Assembly: GCA_025358025.1 (NCBI GenBank)
Contig: JANYKW010000171.1
Span: 1 to 39,135, forward strand
DNA: 39,135 nt
DNA from: Bacteroidia bacterium
Lineage (GTDB): Bacteria > Bacteroidota > Bacteroidia > Bacteroidales > Prolixibacteraceae
Direction: 5' to 3'
The first letter of the stretch is position 1, and every line of letters begins with the position of its first letter. This document shows positions 9,191-16,118 of the stretch, piece after piece. Position numbers and translations under genes: made by a program. The notes beneath the pieces are model-generated. The model worked only from the letters and a program-made list of their open reading frames with translations, was not told where the DNA came from and made no database searches.

Positions 9191-9198
9191 TAGATTTG
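9191..9198 (+). promoter_or_regulatory. Candidate -7 box before recF
   Basis: The sequence tagatttg fits TAnnTTTG and is 19 bases before the recF ATG, leaving a short leader. The nearest upstream TTTG is farther away than normal, so support is limited. Confidence 0.35.
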
Positions 9199-9217
9199 TA
9201 AATAAAAAAATGATCCA

Positions 9218-10345
9218 ATGCATATCAGGGAGCTTTCTGTTTTGAACTATAAAAATTTTGGAGAAGCCACCCTGACTTTCTCAAGGAAAGTAAATTGTTT
9301 CATCGGTAACAATGGAGTCGGCAAAACCAACTTGCTGGATGCCATCTATTATTTGTCTTTCTGCAAAAGTTACTTCAATAATCCCGATGCGCAGAATGTT
9401 CGTCATTCGGAGGATTTTTTTGCTTTGCAGGGGAAATATGAACTAAATAATATTAACGAAGAGATTCATTGTGGTTTCAAGGCCGGACAGAAGAAAAAAA
9501 TCCGTCGCAATAAAAAAGAGTATGAACGTTTTTCTGAGCATATTGGATTGTTGCCATTGGTCATGATTTCTCCTGCAGACGCTGTTTTAATTCAGGGTGG
9601 GAGTGAGGAGAGGCGCCGGTTCATGGACAGTGTCATATCTCAGTACGACAGAACTTACCTCGATTGGTTGGTTAAATATAACAGGGCTTTGCAGCAAAGA
9701 AATATATTATTAAAGAATTGTGCAGGCCAATCATCAGTTGATCCCGACCTATTTGCCATCTGGGATGAACAATTATTATTGCTGGGTCAGAAGATCCATC
9801 TGAAAAGAGGGCAATTCCTTGAGGAGCTGCTTCCTGTTTTTCAAAACTATTACAATCTGATTGCAGGTGGTAATGAGGTTGTTTCACTTGAATATGGATC
9901 ACAACTGAACGACCGGGAATTTGCTGATTTGCTGCAAGAGTCTTTTGCCCGGGACAGGATGATGCAGTACACAACAACAGGAATTCATAAGGATGACCTT
10001 GAATTGAAGTTGGGTGGATATCCAATTAAGCGACTCGGTTCGCAAGGACAAAACAAAACCTACCTGATTGCTTTGAAATTTGCCCAGTTTGATTTTATCC
10101 GCTCATTGAACAACATCAAACCCATCTTGTTGCTGGATGATATTTTTGATAAGCTTGATAGCGGGAGGGTGGAAGAAATTGTAAAGCTGGTAGCGGACGA
10201 TCATTTTGGTCAGATTTTCATCACGGACACCAATCGGGAACATCTTGACGGTATTCTAAGAGAGGCCGGGGGAGAAGATTTTAGAATATTTGTCGTCGAT
10301 AATGGCAAAATCAATGATATAATTGTAAAAAATGAGAAGGAGTGA
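9218..10345 (+). CDS. recF: DNA replication/repair protein RecF
   Basis: RecF is an SMC-like ABC ATPase that helps load RecA at gaps through RecFOR. The protein has 375 residues. Visible parts are Walker A GNNGVGKTNLLDAIYYLSF, the segment PADAVLIQGGSEERRRFMD typical of RecF, the signature LGSQGQNKTYLIALKFAQ and Walker B ILLLDDIFDKLD. The ATG at 9218 gives the standard start HIRELSVLNYKNF. Its last 14 bases overlap the start of the DUF721 gene, which suggests translational coupling. It is divergent from the TPR gene. Confidence 0.97.
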   Translation: MHIRELSVLNYKNFGEATLTFSRKVNCFIGNNGVGKTNLLDAIYYLSFCKSYFNNPDAQNVRHSEDFFALQGKYELNNINEEIHCGFKAGQKKKIRRNKKEYERFSEHIGLLPLVMISPADAVLIQGGSEERRRFMDSVISQYDRTYLDWLVKYNRALQQRNILLKNCAGQSSVDPDLFAIWDEQLLLLGQKIHLKRGQFLEELLPVFQNYYNLIAGGNEVVSLEYGSQLNDREFADLLQESFARDRMMQYTTTGIHKDDLELKLGGYPIKRLGSQGQNKTYLIALKFAQFDFIRSLNNIKPILLLDDIFDKLDSGRVEEIVKLVADDHFGQIFITDTNREHLDGILREAGGEDFRIFVVDNGKINDIIVKNEKE

Positions 10346-10622
10346 AATTCATTCATTGGGAAGTGCAATCAAAAGTTTTCTGGAGGAATCCAAATTTGAC
10401 AGAAAACTGGCAGAAGTCGATGCAGTAACCTCCTGGGAATCAATCATAGGTAAACCCATTGCCCGGGCCACTACTTCCATCTATATTAAAAACGAGACCC
10501 TGTATGTCAATCTAAATTCTTCCATCGTTCGCAACGAACTGTTCATGATGCGAAACGAAATCATCAGGGCAGTGAACAATCATGCCGGGAGAGCGATTGT
10601 GAAGGCGATTGTGCTGAAATAA
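10332..10622 (+). CDS. DUF721 (DciA-like) protein
   Basis: This 96-residue DUF721 protein has the usual core: LGSAIKSFLEESKFDRKLAE, then VTSWESIIGKPIARATTSIYIKNETLYVNLNSSIVRNEL ending in a basic tail. DUF721 includes DciA, a loader of the replicative helicase in bacteria lacking DnaC/DnaI; the short Bacteroidota form keeps the KH-like domain. Its location directly after, and 14 bases inside, recF supports a DNA replication role. The ATG at 10332 reads MRRSEIHSLG. Confidence 0.85.
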   Translation: MRRSEIHSLGSAIKSFLEESKFDRKLAEVDAVTSWESIIGKPIARATTSIYIKNETLYVNLNSSIVRNELFMMRNEIIRAVNNHAGRAIVKAIVLK

Positions 10623-10884
10623 ATGATGGATTTGAATTGTATGAAAGATTTGGAATGGAGAAAAGTCAGGAAATATTCCAAAATCAACTGGAGCTGAATT
10701 GTTGTTTGTTTTGAAAATACAATTGAATGGTCCTATAGATTTATAGGTTTCATCGATGGTGAATTCGGATGTTGACAAAGGTATTCTGCCACCAATTTCA
10801 CCAATAATAATTTTCATATTCAAACACTTAAAGGTTGGAATCAGGTTTTCAGTTATCTATCATCTTTTTTCAAAAGTGAATCGC

Positions 10885-11010
10885 TTATTTAAATAATTGA
10901 ATTACAAATTTTTCAATTGCATTCCAATTAATAAAAATAAATAAGGAGACCGAAAACACAACAACAAATGTAATCATTTGAAAAAGTTTCTTTCTGTATT
11001 TTTCTTGCAT
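10885..11010 (-). CDS. 41-residue single-span membrane protein beside the GG-leader pair
   Basis: The ATG at 11008-11010 opens a 41-codon frame ending in TAA. The N-terminus MQEKYRKKLFQ is basic, followed by one membrane span (MITFVVVFSVSLFIFI), and the tail is NWNAIEKFVIQLFK. It lies 68 bases after the second double-glycine peptide on the same strand, with the hairpin at 11040-11065 between them. A small basic one-span protein next to a bacteriocin-like pair is a reasonable candidate for an immunity protein or accessory peptide; that is inference from position and shape. The tail W-N-A-I-E-K loosely resembles W-E-N-F-E-R in the first peptide. AT-rich sequence can give such frames by chance, but the charge and span pattern favours a real gene. 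Confidence 0.5.
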   Translation of the reverse strand: MQEKYRKKLFQMITFVVVFSVSLFIFINWNAIEKFVIQLFK

Positions 11011-11039
11011 TTTACTTCTCAATTTGTTGATAATTGCTT

Positions 11040-11065
11040 AATGAGGCTATTTAACTAGCCTCATT
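11040..11065. terminator. 10-bp hairpin downstream of the GG-leader pair
   Basis: The arms aatgaggcta (11040-11049) and tagcctcatt (11056-11065) are exact reverse complements around a 6-base loop. It sits 13 bases after the stop of the second peptide gene. On the minus strand the stem is not followed by a clean T run, while on the plus strand the following bases are T-rich. It may be a partial terminator or attenuator on the minus strand, or a terminator for plus-strand transcripts. Confidence 0.5.
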
Positions 11066-11078
11066 CTTTATTTAATTT

Positions 11079-11249
11079 TTACTTGCTATTAGCAATTTGT
11101 TCATTTATTATGGCTTCCATCATAAAATCAAAGTACCCCTTTACAGATCCAGCTGACATGAATGTGCCTCTTAATAGTTGCCCAAGGCGATATGCAAAAG
11201 TAGCACCGCCTTCTATACTCCTAAGTTCTTGACAGTTTAACTCTTTCAT
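11079..11249 (-). CDS. Double-glycine leader peptide 2 (bacteriocin-like precursor)
   Basis: This is a 56-residue precursor. The open frame reaches back to 11291 inside the neighbour, but the ATG at 11247-11249 starts exactly at the leader MKELNCQELRSIEGG, a classic double-glycine leader (E-L-x-x-I-x-G-G) cut by C39-peptidase ABC exporters. The predicted core of 41 residues starts ATFAYRLGQLL, has a GxxxG motif (GSVKG) and an amphipathic hydrophobic middle (GYFDFMMEAII), and ends in IANSK. Its start is one base after the stop of peptide 1, which points to coupled translation. The leader resembles that of peptide 1 while the cores differ, as in two-peptide (class IIb) bacteriocins. Peptide signalling is the main alternative. 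No C39 exporter gene is in the window. Confidence 0.75.
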   Translation of the reverse strand: MKELNCQELRSIEGGATFAYRLGQLLRGTFMSAGSVKGYFDFMMEAIINEQIANSK

Positions 11250-11250
11250 T

Positions 11251-11400
11251 TCACGAATTTTTGCAAGGTTTTCCAAATAATCCACGTTCAAAATTTTCCC
11301 AATCAGAAACTACAGCAGCAAAAATTGCTAATCCAATTGCAATTGCTGGAAATACTCCTCCATCAACTTCCGTCAACTCAATTTTTTCTAACTCTTTCAT
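11251..11400 (-). CDS. Double-glycine leader peptide 1 (class IIb bacteriocin-like precursor)
   Basis: This 49-residue gene starts at the ATG at 11398-11400 and ends in TGA. The leader MKELEKIELTEVDGG matches the double-glycine consensus. The predicted 34-residue core begins VFPAIAIGLAIFAAVV, a strongly hydrophobic helix with an AxxxG spacing, then SDWENFERGLFGKP and a short tail with one Cys (Cys46). A hydrophobic helix followed by D-W-x-x-F-x-x-G is a layout I associate with Bacteroidota peptides annotated as lactobin A/cerein 7B-type class IIb bacteriocins. It is followed after one base by peptide 2. A palindrome lies 54-77 bases upstream, over the likely promoter. Export would need a C39-type ABC transporter encoded elsewhere. 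Confidence 0.8.
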   Translation of the reverse strand: MKELEKIELTEVDGGVFPAIAIGLAIFAAVVSDWENFERGLFGKPCKNS

Positions 11401-11453
11401 GATAGTAAAGTAATAAATTAATTCCTACTCTTTTTCAGGCTTTTAGGATCTGC

Positions 11454-11477
11454 CTAAGTTGTGTGCACATTACTTAG
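11454..11477. promoter_or_regulatory. 24-base palindrome, candidate operator of the GG-leader genes
   Basis: The dyad is CTAAGT, two bases, TGTGCACA, two bases, ACTTAG; 10 of 12 base pairs match. It lies upstream of peptide 1 on the minus strand. A -10-like TATACT (minus strand, 11476-11481) overlaps its edge, so a bound dimeric regulator would cover the start of transcription. It could instead act as a hairpin in the leader RNA. Confidence 0.5.
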
Positions 11478-11507
11478 TATAAATTTACGGCAGTTCACTC
11501 TCAAAAA
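11476..11507 (-). promoter_or_regulatory. Candidate promoter of the GG-leader genes
   Basis: On the minus strand TTTTTG (11502-11507) is followed after 20 bases by TATACT (11476-11481), about 80 bases before the first peptide's ATG. The second box lacks the Bacteroidota TTTG, so the assignment is weak and rests partly on its overlap with the palindrome. Confidence 0.3.
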
Positions 11508-11624
11508 GAAGCAGGGAAACAATTTATTGAAAATTATATGCAATATTTTCTAAATGGACAGCATTGGCCGGCCTTGTTAATCATCGTATGCTTTGTTTTC
11601 ATATAGAGTTTGGTCAATTAATTT

Positions 11625-11632
11625 TATATTTG
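11625..11632 (+). promoter_or_regulatory. -7 box that decides the nspC start
   Basis: The sequence tatatttg fits TAnnTTTG and lies 30 bases before the ATG at 11663. It falls inside the longer possible reading frame, which argues against the upstream start. Confidence 0.4.
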
Positions 11633-11662
11633 AAACTTTATATTCCACATTACCACAACATA

Positions 11663-12808
11663 ATGGCTATCGATTTTACCAAAATACCCAATCCTTGTTA
11701 CGTTATTGAAGAGTCCCTCCTACGCAAAAATCTGGAAAAGATCCGAAGTGTCGGCCTTGAAGCAGGTGTCGAAATTATTCTGGCATTCAAGGGATTTTCC
11801 CTTTGGAAACTTTTTCCGATTATTCGGGAATATATTTCCGGGGCAACAGCGAGTGGAGCCAACGAGGCAACCCTTGCACGTGAGGAGATGAAAACTCTTG
11901 CACACACCTATTCCCCGGCTTTTACCGATGGAGACTTTCAGCGTGTACTGGAGAGCTCTTCCTTCATTACATTTAACTCCCTTTCTCAGCTTTCCAAATT
12001 TCATGAGCGCATCAAGGCATATGATAGAGTTATTTCTGTTGGCCTTCGTGTGAATCCTGAATTTTCCGAAGTTCAAACGGAACTATATAATCCCTGTGCC
12101 CCCGGCGCGAGACTTGGAATCACCGCTGATCAGCTGGGGGAGACATTGCCTGGGGGAGTAGAGGGATTTCATTTTCATACTTTGTGTGAATCATCATCTG
12201 TTGATCTGGAGAAAACACTGATAGCTTTCGAGGCCCGTTTTGGAAAATTTTTGGGAGATTTAAAGTGGGTCAATTTTGGTGGTGGTCATCTATTGACCAG
12301 GGTGGATTATGATACAAACCATTTGATCCGGGTATTAAAAGCCTTTAAAAACAGGTGGAAAAATTTGTCTGTTATATTGGAACCCGGGAGTGCGTTCGCA
12401 TGGGAAACTGGTTTTTTACTGGCTAGTGTGGTTGATGTGGTAGAAAACAAAGGAATTCAGACCGCCATACTGAACGTTTCTTTTACTGCCCATATGCCTG
12501 ATTGTCTGGAGATGCCCTATCAACCAAAAATAAGGGGCGCAAATCAGGAAGCTGTAAAAGGAAAATTCGCGTACAGAATGGGTGGAAATTCCTGTCTGGC
12601 TGGAGATTATATGGGTTACTGGTCCTTCGATAAACCGCTTGGTCCAGGTGATCCCATTGTATTTGAGGATATGATACATTATACTGTGGTAAAATCAACC
12701 ATGTTCAATGGTGTGGCCCATCCATCCATAGGACTCTGGAATGAGGAGAAGGGATTTACGCTTTTGCGTGAATTCGGGTATGAAGATTACAAGGGGAGGA
12801 TGGACTGA
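11663..12808 (+). CDS. nspC: Carboxynorspermidine decarboxylase
   Basis: This PLP-dependent fold III decarboxylase makes the last step of the alternative spermidine/norspermidine pathway by decarboxylating carboxy(nor)spermidine. The frame is open from 11564, but the ATG at 11663 gives MAIDFTKIPNPCYVIEESLL, the conserved start, and 381 residues, the normal size. Key segments are ILAFKGFSLWKLFPIIREY (PLP-binding Lys in AFK), GLRVNPEFSEV, FHFHTLCESS, WVNFGGGHLLTRVDYD (Gly-rich phosphate site), ILEPGSAFAWETG and GNSCLAGDYMGYW (Cys-x-x-Gly-Asp near the active site). Its partner, carboxynorspermidine synthase, is not in the window. It converges with the methyltransferase gene, 15 bases apart. Confidence 0.95.
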   Translation: MAIDFTKIPNPCYVIEESLLRKNLEKIRSVGLEAGVEIILAFKGFSLWKLFPIIREYISGATASGANEATLAREEMKTLAHTYSPAFTDGDFQRVLESSSFITFNSLSQLSKFHERIKAYDRVISVGLRVNPEFSEVQTELYNPCAPGARLGITADQLGETLPGGVEGFHFHTLCESSSVDLEKTLIAFEARFGKFLGDLKWVNFGGGHLLTRVDYDTNHLIRVLKAFKNRWKNLSVILEPGSAFAWETGFLLASVVDVVENKGIQTAILNVSFTAHMPDCLEMPYQPKIRGANQEAVKGKFAYRMGGNSCLAGDYMGYWSFDKPLGPGDPIVFEDMIHYTVVKSTMFNGVAHPSIGLWNEEKGFTLLREFGYEDYKGRMD

Positions 12809-12823
12809 GGAGGAAGTTTGGAT

Positions 12824-14236
12824 TTAGGAGTGGGGGCTTACCGGTGGAAATTTTCGGGCTTCTTCTGCCAGACGCTCTCCGGTATATTCTGACGTCGACA
12901 TCCTGATGCGCCATTCTTTTGGATAGCTGTTATTGAAGCGGTTTCCGATATTTTTTGCCCAACCCAGCGCATGGTTTTGATAGGTAAGGAGATTCCACCC
13001 TTTTTCTTTAAAATCAAGTTGAAAATCATCTCTTTTTAAAAAGCTGACTGACTGTTCCAGCGACAGATCAACAGATGGCAAATGTGAATGGTTGACTATC
13101 GTAGAAACAGCCAGATCATGAGCCGGGATCAGACTGGATTGTTTTATCTCACCAGCTTTGATTCCTGCGTGGACAATCCTGAGAGCGGATTTTACCTGAT
13201 CCAGAGCAGAAAGCAATATCGTGGGAAATGCCAGGATATTATCTTCAAACTTCAACAAAGAGAGCGGCAGATTTTCAATTATTCCGCTAAACAGGGATTG
13301 TTCTGCTTTTCCTGCCAAGGGCAATGTTGCTTTAATTTTTTGGCTCATCACCGATTCAACTGCACTTTTTTTTCTGACCGCTGCCGTAAAAAATCCTTCT
13401 CCTTTGACCCGGTGCGGATAGAAACGGTAACAGGGTATTCCATTGGCATCAGTTGTTACAATGCCCCAATCTTCAGATAATTCCAGAGAGACAGCTTCTA
13501 CCGGTGAAAATTCAGTCAGCCAGGTGATGTTATCCTCATTTTCAGCAGTATTGAATGTGCAGGTGCTGTAGATGAGCATGCCTCCTTCTGCCAGGGCAGG
13601 CCATACATCTGCCAGGATTCTTTTCTGCCGGCTGGCACAATGATCGGTATTGGCTACCGACCACTCTTCAATTGCTGAAGGATCACGGCGAAACAAGCCT
13701 TCGCCCGAACATGGAGCATCGACTACAATGATATCGAAAAAACCTGGCAGGCGCGAGAAATCCCTGGGGTCATTACAGGTAGTAATGACATTCGGGTTGC
13801 CCCATTTTCTGAGGTTTTCGGATAAAACACCGGCTCTTGACCGAATTACTTCATTGCTAACCAACAAACAATCGTCCGAAATAAGCGAGCTTAAGTGAGT
13901 CGATTTTCCACCTGGCGCCGCACATAAATCCAATATCCTTAGTGGTTTTTTTTGGGATTGAAGGATGAATTGTTCCAAAAACATGGAACTTGATTCCTGA
14001 ACATAATATACTCCTGCATGAAAGAGTGGATCGAGCGTGTATATCGGGCGCTGATTAAGGTAATATCCTGTTGAACAGTATGGAACGGGATTAGGCCAGG
14101 CTATCGGTCTCGTCTTTTTGGGATTGATCCGGACAGCGTGGTGGACAGCGTCAGAGATGGAATTTATGAATGCAGGGCATTCCTGACCAAGAATCATTTT
14201 CATTTGCCGCTCAAAAGACGCAGGAAGTAAGATCAT
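12824..14236 (-). CDS. RsmF/NOL1/NOP2/Sun-family rRNA C5-cytosine methyltransferase
   Basis: This SAM-dependent RNA m5C methyltransferase of 470 residues most likely modifies 16S rRNA. Visible parts are the N-terminal region (RINPKKTRPIAWPNPVPYC), YVQESSSMFLEQFIL, the SAM loop ILDLCAAPGGKSTHLSSLI, VNDAPCSGEG-like DAPCSGEGLFRRDPSA (Pro-Cys motif IV) and LIYSTCTFNTAENEDNI (motif VI with the catalytic Thr-Cys). A C-terminal PUA-like region, as in RsmF, follows to about residue 465. A TTG at 14254 could extend it by six residues, but the ATG at 14234-14236 gives MILLPASFERQMKMILG, the usual RsmF start, so I chose it. Confidence 0.92.
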   Translation of the reverse strand: MILLPASFERQMKMILGQECPAFINSISDAVHHAVRINPKKTRPIAWPNPVPYCSTGYYLNQRPIYTLDPLFHAGVYYVQESSSMFLEQFILQSQKKPLRILDLCAAPGGKSTHLSSLISDDCLLVSNEVIRSRAGVLSENLRKWGNPNVITTCNDPRDFSRLPGFFDIIVVDAPCSGEGLFRRDPSAIEEWSVANTDHCASRQKRILADVWPALAEGGMLIYSTCTFNTAENEDNITWLTEFSPVEAVSLELSEDWGIVTTDANGIPCYRFYPHRVKGEGFFTAAVRKKSAVESVMSQKIKATLPLAGKAEQSLFSGIIENLPLSLLKFEDNILAFPTILLSALDQVKSALRIVHAGIKAGEIKQSSLIPAHDLAVSTIVNHSHLPSVDLSLEQSVSFLKRDDFQLDFKEKGWNLLTYQNHALGWAKNIGNRFNNSYPKEWRIRMSTSEYTGERLAEEARKFPPVSPHS

Positions 14237-14311
14237 TTGAACTCTTTTTGTCAAAATTAGGGTTTTTTTCAGGGATTATTTTAAATTTGTTAAATATCTA
14301 ATTCAAACACT

Positions 14312-15757
14312 ATGTCATTCTCTTTTCGTCTGAAATATGCTTTAGGGCTGATTCCAACTGCTGATCAACTTGATACCAAATGGGATAAACTGATCAAAAT
14401 GAGGGACGATCTGAATCAAATGGATAACTCAGCAGCGTTGAAAAATTACGAGGATGTAAAAAATCTTATTGAGTCACCTGCTTTTCAGAATCATAAAAGA
14501 GAGATTGAGTCACTCAACTTCAGAGGCAGTGCATTAGAAAAGCAGATTCACAAATACAAATTGCTGTTGAGATCCTTTTCAATCAGGAATTACCAAAAAG
14601 TATTGGGGTCCGGACAATTGGAACGGTTGCATGAAATCAGCGAAGGATCTACGCTCAAAAGATTTCTGGATCTTCAGAAGGAAGTTGATTCCAATGAGTT
14701 TAGAAATAGAAAAGCCGCTCAAAAAAAGAAGGAATTTGTGAAGTCTCCTGATTTTGCACTCTTTAAGGAGTATCATCAGCTTTTAAAAAGTGGCAATATT
14801 AAATTCTGGTCAAAATTCAGGAAATCAGAAAACTATCTCAACTATTTAAAAACCCTCGAATCCGGTGATCTGAAACATCTGGAAGAGTTGAAAATATTGA
14901 CAACTTCTGTGGAATTTCTTAACAGGGTAGCTTATCTGCAAGATAAGAAGCGATTTCAAAAAAGTGAAGAATATAAAAGTATTTTAGCTTTCAATGAAAT
15001 GGATAAGAGTAAGTTCATGGCAGATTACAGGAAATTGAAAAAAGCCAGGGAGCTCGAATTTTTCAAAAAATGGGATATCGTTTTTGAGGAGCGTTTCGAG
15101 GATAAAAAATTGAATGCGGAATGTTGGCAATCCGGAAACTGGTGGGGAAATCAGACCTTGGGTACAAGCTTTTCGCAAAAAGATGAAAAGCAGGGTTACA
15201 ATGGGCTGAAAAACATTGAATTAAGCAACGGTTCGCTGTCTGTCGTGGCAAAAAAAGAGAAAATTGAGGGTAAGGTTTGGAATCCAACCCTGGGTTTAAT
15301 GCCGCAACAGTTTGATTATACCTCCACTTTATTGAATTGTGCATCATCTTTCAGGATGAGAGAGGGTGTCGTAGAGGCTAAGGTTAGGTTTAAGAAGGAT
15401 GCAACCATTACTTCTGCATTTTCATTGACAAGTGAAAAACCTTTTCCTCAAATTGATCTTTTCAGAAGTACCAAAAAGGGTGTGGGTTTGGGAATCATTG
15501 AAAAACAGGGTGATCGGGCTTCCAAATATGTGAAGCTTAATGGACTTAATGACAGTCGTCCTCATATTTTCCGTCTTGAAACCTATAATGACCTGCTGGT
15601 ATGGAAAATTAACGGGATAGAGGTATACCGTACCACGACTTTTTTAAAAGAGCCTCTCTTCTTTCATTTGCTTACCTCTCTGCATGGGGAAGTGAACGAA
15701 CATTTGCTCCCGCATCGTTTTGAAATTCACTGGATTCGTTGCTATTCGAAAAAATAA
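14312..15757 (+). CDS. Helical-repeat protein with a C-terminal GH16-like domain lacking catalytic glutamates
   Basis: This 481-residue protein has no signal peptide. Residues about 40-245 are charged helical repeats of roughly 30-40 residues marked by S-x-x-F/Y (ESPAFQNHKREIES, KSPDFALFKEYHQL, RKSENYLNYLKTL, QKSEEYKSILAF). From about residue 250 (WDIVFEERFEDKKLNAECW) a laminarinase/GH16-type jelly roll begins, with the characteristic NGSLSVVAKKE, FRMREGVVEAKVRFK and DLLVWKINGIEVYRTT segments. Where active GH16 enzymes have E-x-D-x-x-E, this protein has Q380-I-D382-L-F-R385, so both glutamates are absent. It is therefore likely a non-catalytic glycan-binding or scaffold protein, or a divergent hydrolase. 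The PAS gene follows after 17 bases. Confidence 0.75.
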   Translation: MSFSFRLKYALGLIPTADQLDTKWDKLIKMRDDLNQMDNSAALKNYEDVKNLIESPAFQNHKREIESLNFRGSALEKQIHKYKLLLRSFSIRNYQKVLGSGQLERLHEISEGSTLKRFLDLQKEVDSNEFRNRKAAQKKKEFVKSPDFALFKEYHQLLKSGNIKFWSKFRKSENYLNYLKTLESGDLKHLEELKILTTSVEFLNRVAYLQDKKRFQKSEEYKSILAFNEMDKSKFMADYRKLKKARELEFFKKWDIVFEERFEDKKLNAECWQSGNWWGNQTLGTSFSQKDEKQGYNGLKNIELSNGSLSVVAKKEKIEGKVWNPTLGLMPQQFDYTSTLLNCASSFRMREGVVEAKVRFKKDATITSAFSLTSEKPFPQIDLFRSTKKGVGLGIIEKQGDRASKYVKLNGLNDSRPHIFRLETYNDLLVWKINGIEVYRTTTFLKEPLFFHLLTSLHGEVNEHLLPHRFEIHWIRCYSKK

Positions 15758-15774
15758 TCATAAATATTTTTTAG

Positions 15775-16113
15775 ATGGAGAGTTGGTTGGATGAGGATGA
15801 GGCTGCTATCACAATTTGCGATCGGGATGGTATTATTTTGTATATGAATGAGAGATCCAGAAAATCTTTTACAAAATATGATGACAGTGGTGTTACGATT
15901 GGTTCAAGCCTGATCGAATGTCATCCCGAACCTTCGAGAACGAAATTGAAATCTATGCTGGAAGTTCCTCAAACAAATGTATATACCATTGAGAAAAGGG
16001 GAATTAAAAAGTTAATCCGGCAATCGCCCTGGTTCAGACACGGGATTTTCAGCGGCGTCGTCGAAGTTTCCTTCCAGATTCCTGAAGAGATGGTACACCA
16101 TGTCAGGGAATGA
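15775..16113 (+). CDS. Stand-alone PAS-domain protein
   Basis: This 112-residue protein is made of one PAS domain: DEAAITICDRDGIILYMNERS (first strands), then GSSLIECHPEPSRTKLKSML and a last sheet around GIFSGVVEVSFQIPEEM. I see no kinase, cyclase, DNA-binding or GGDEF part, so it is a sensor or interaction module working in trans. The G-x-S-L-x-x-C-H-P-E-x-S motif is typical of this small Bacteroidota/Firmicutes group. It follows the GH16-like gene by 17 bases, probably on one transcript, and ends 5 bases from the convergent YitT gene. Ligand unknown. Confidence 0.85.
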   Translation: MESWLDEDEAAITICDRDGIILYMNERSRKSFTKYDDSGVTIGSSLIECHPEPSRTKLKSMLEVPQTNVYTIEKRGIKKLIRQSPWFRHGIFSGVVEVSFQIPEEMVHHVRE

Positions 16114-16118
16114 CCCGG

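Noticed and set aside
10512-10622. Minus-strand frame opposite the DUF721 gene
   Set aside because: It is antisense to a well-supported gene; only its part beyond 10622 could be independent, and that is listed as a weak finding.
11250-11291. Upstream extension of double-glycine peptide 2
   Set aside because: The extension overlaps peptide 1 and would place the leader inside the protein; the ATG at 11249 starts exactly at the leader.
11564-11662. N-terminal extension of NspC
   Set aside because: The conserved start is at 11663, and a promoter-like -7 box lies inside the extension.
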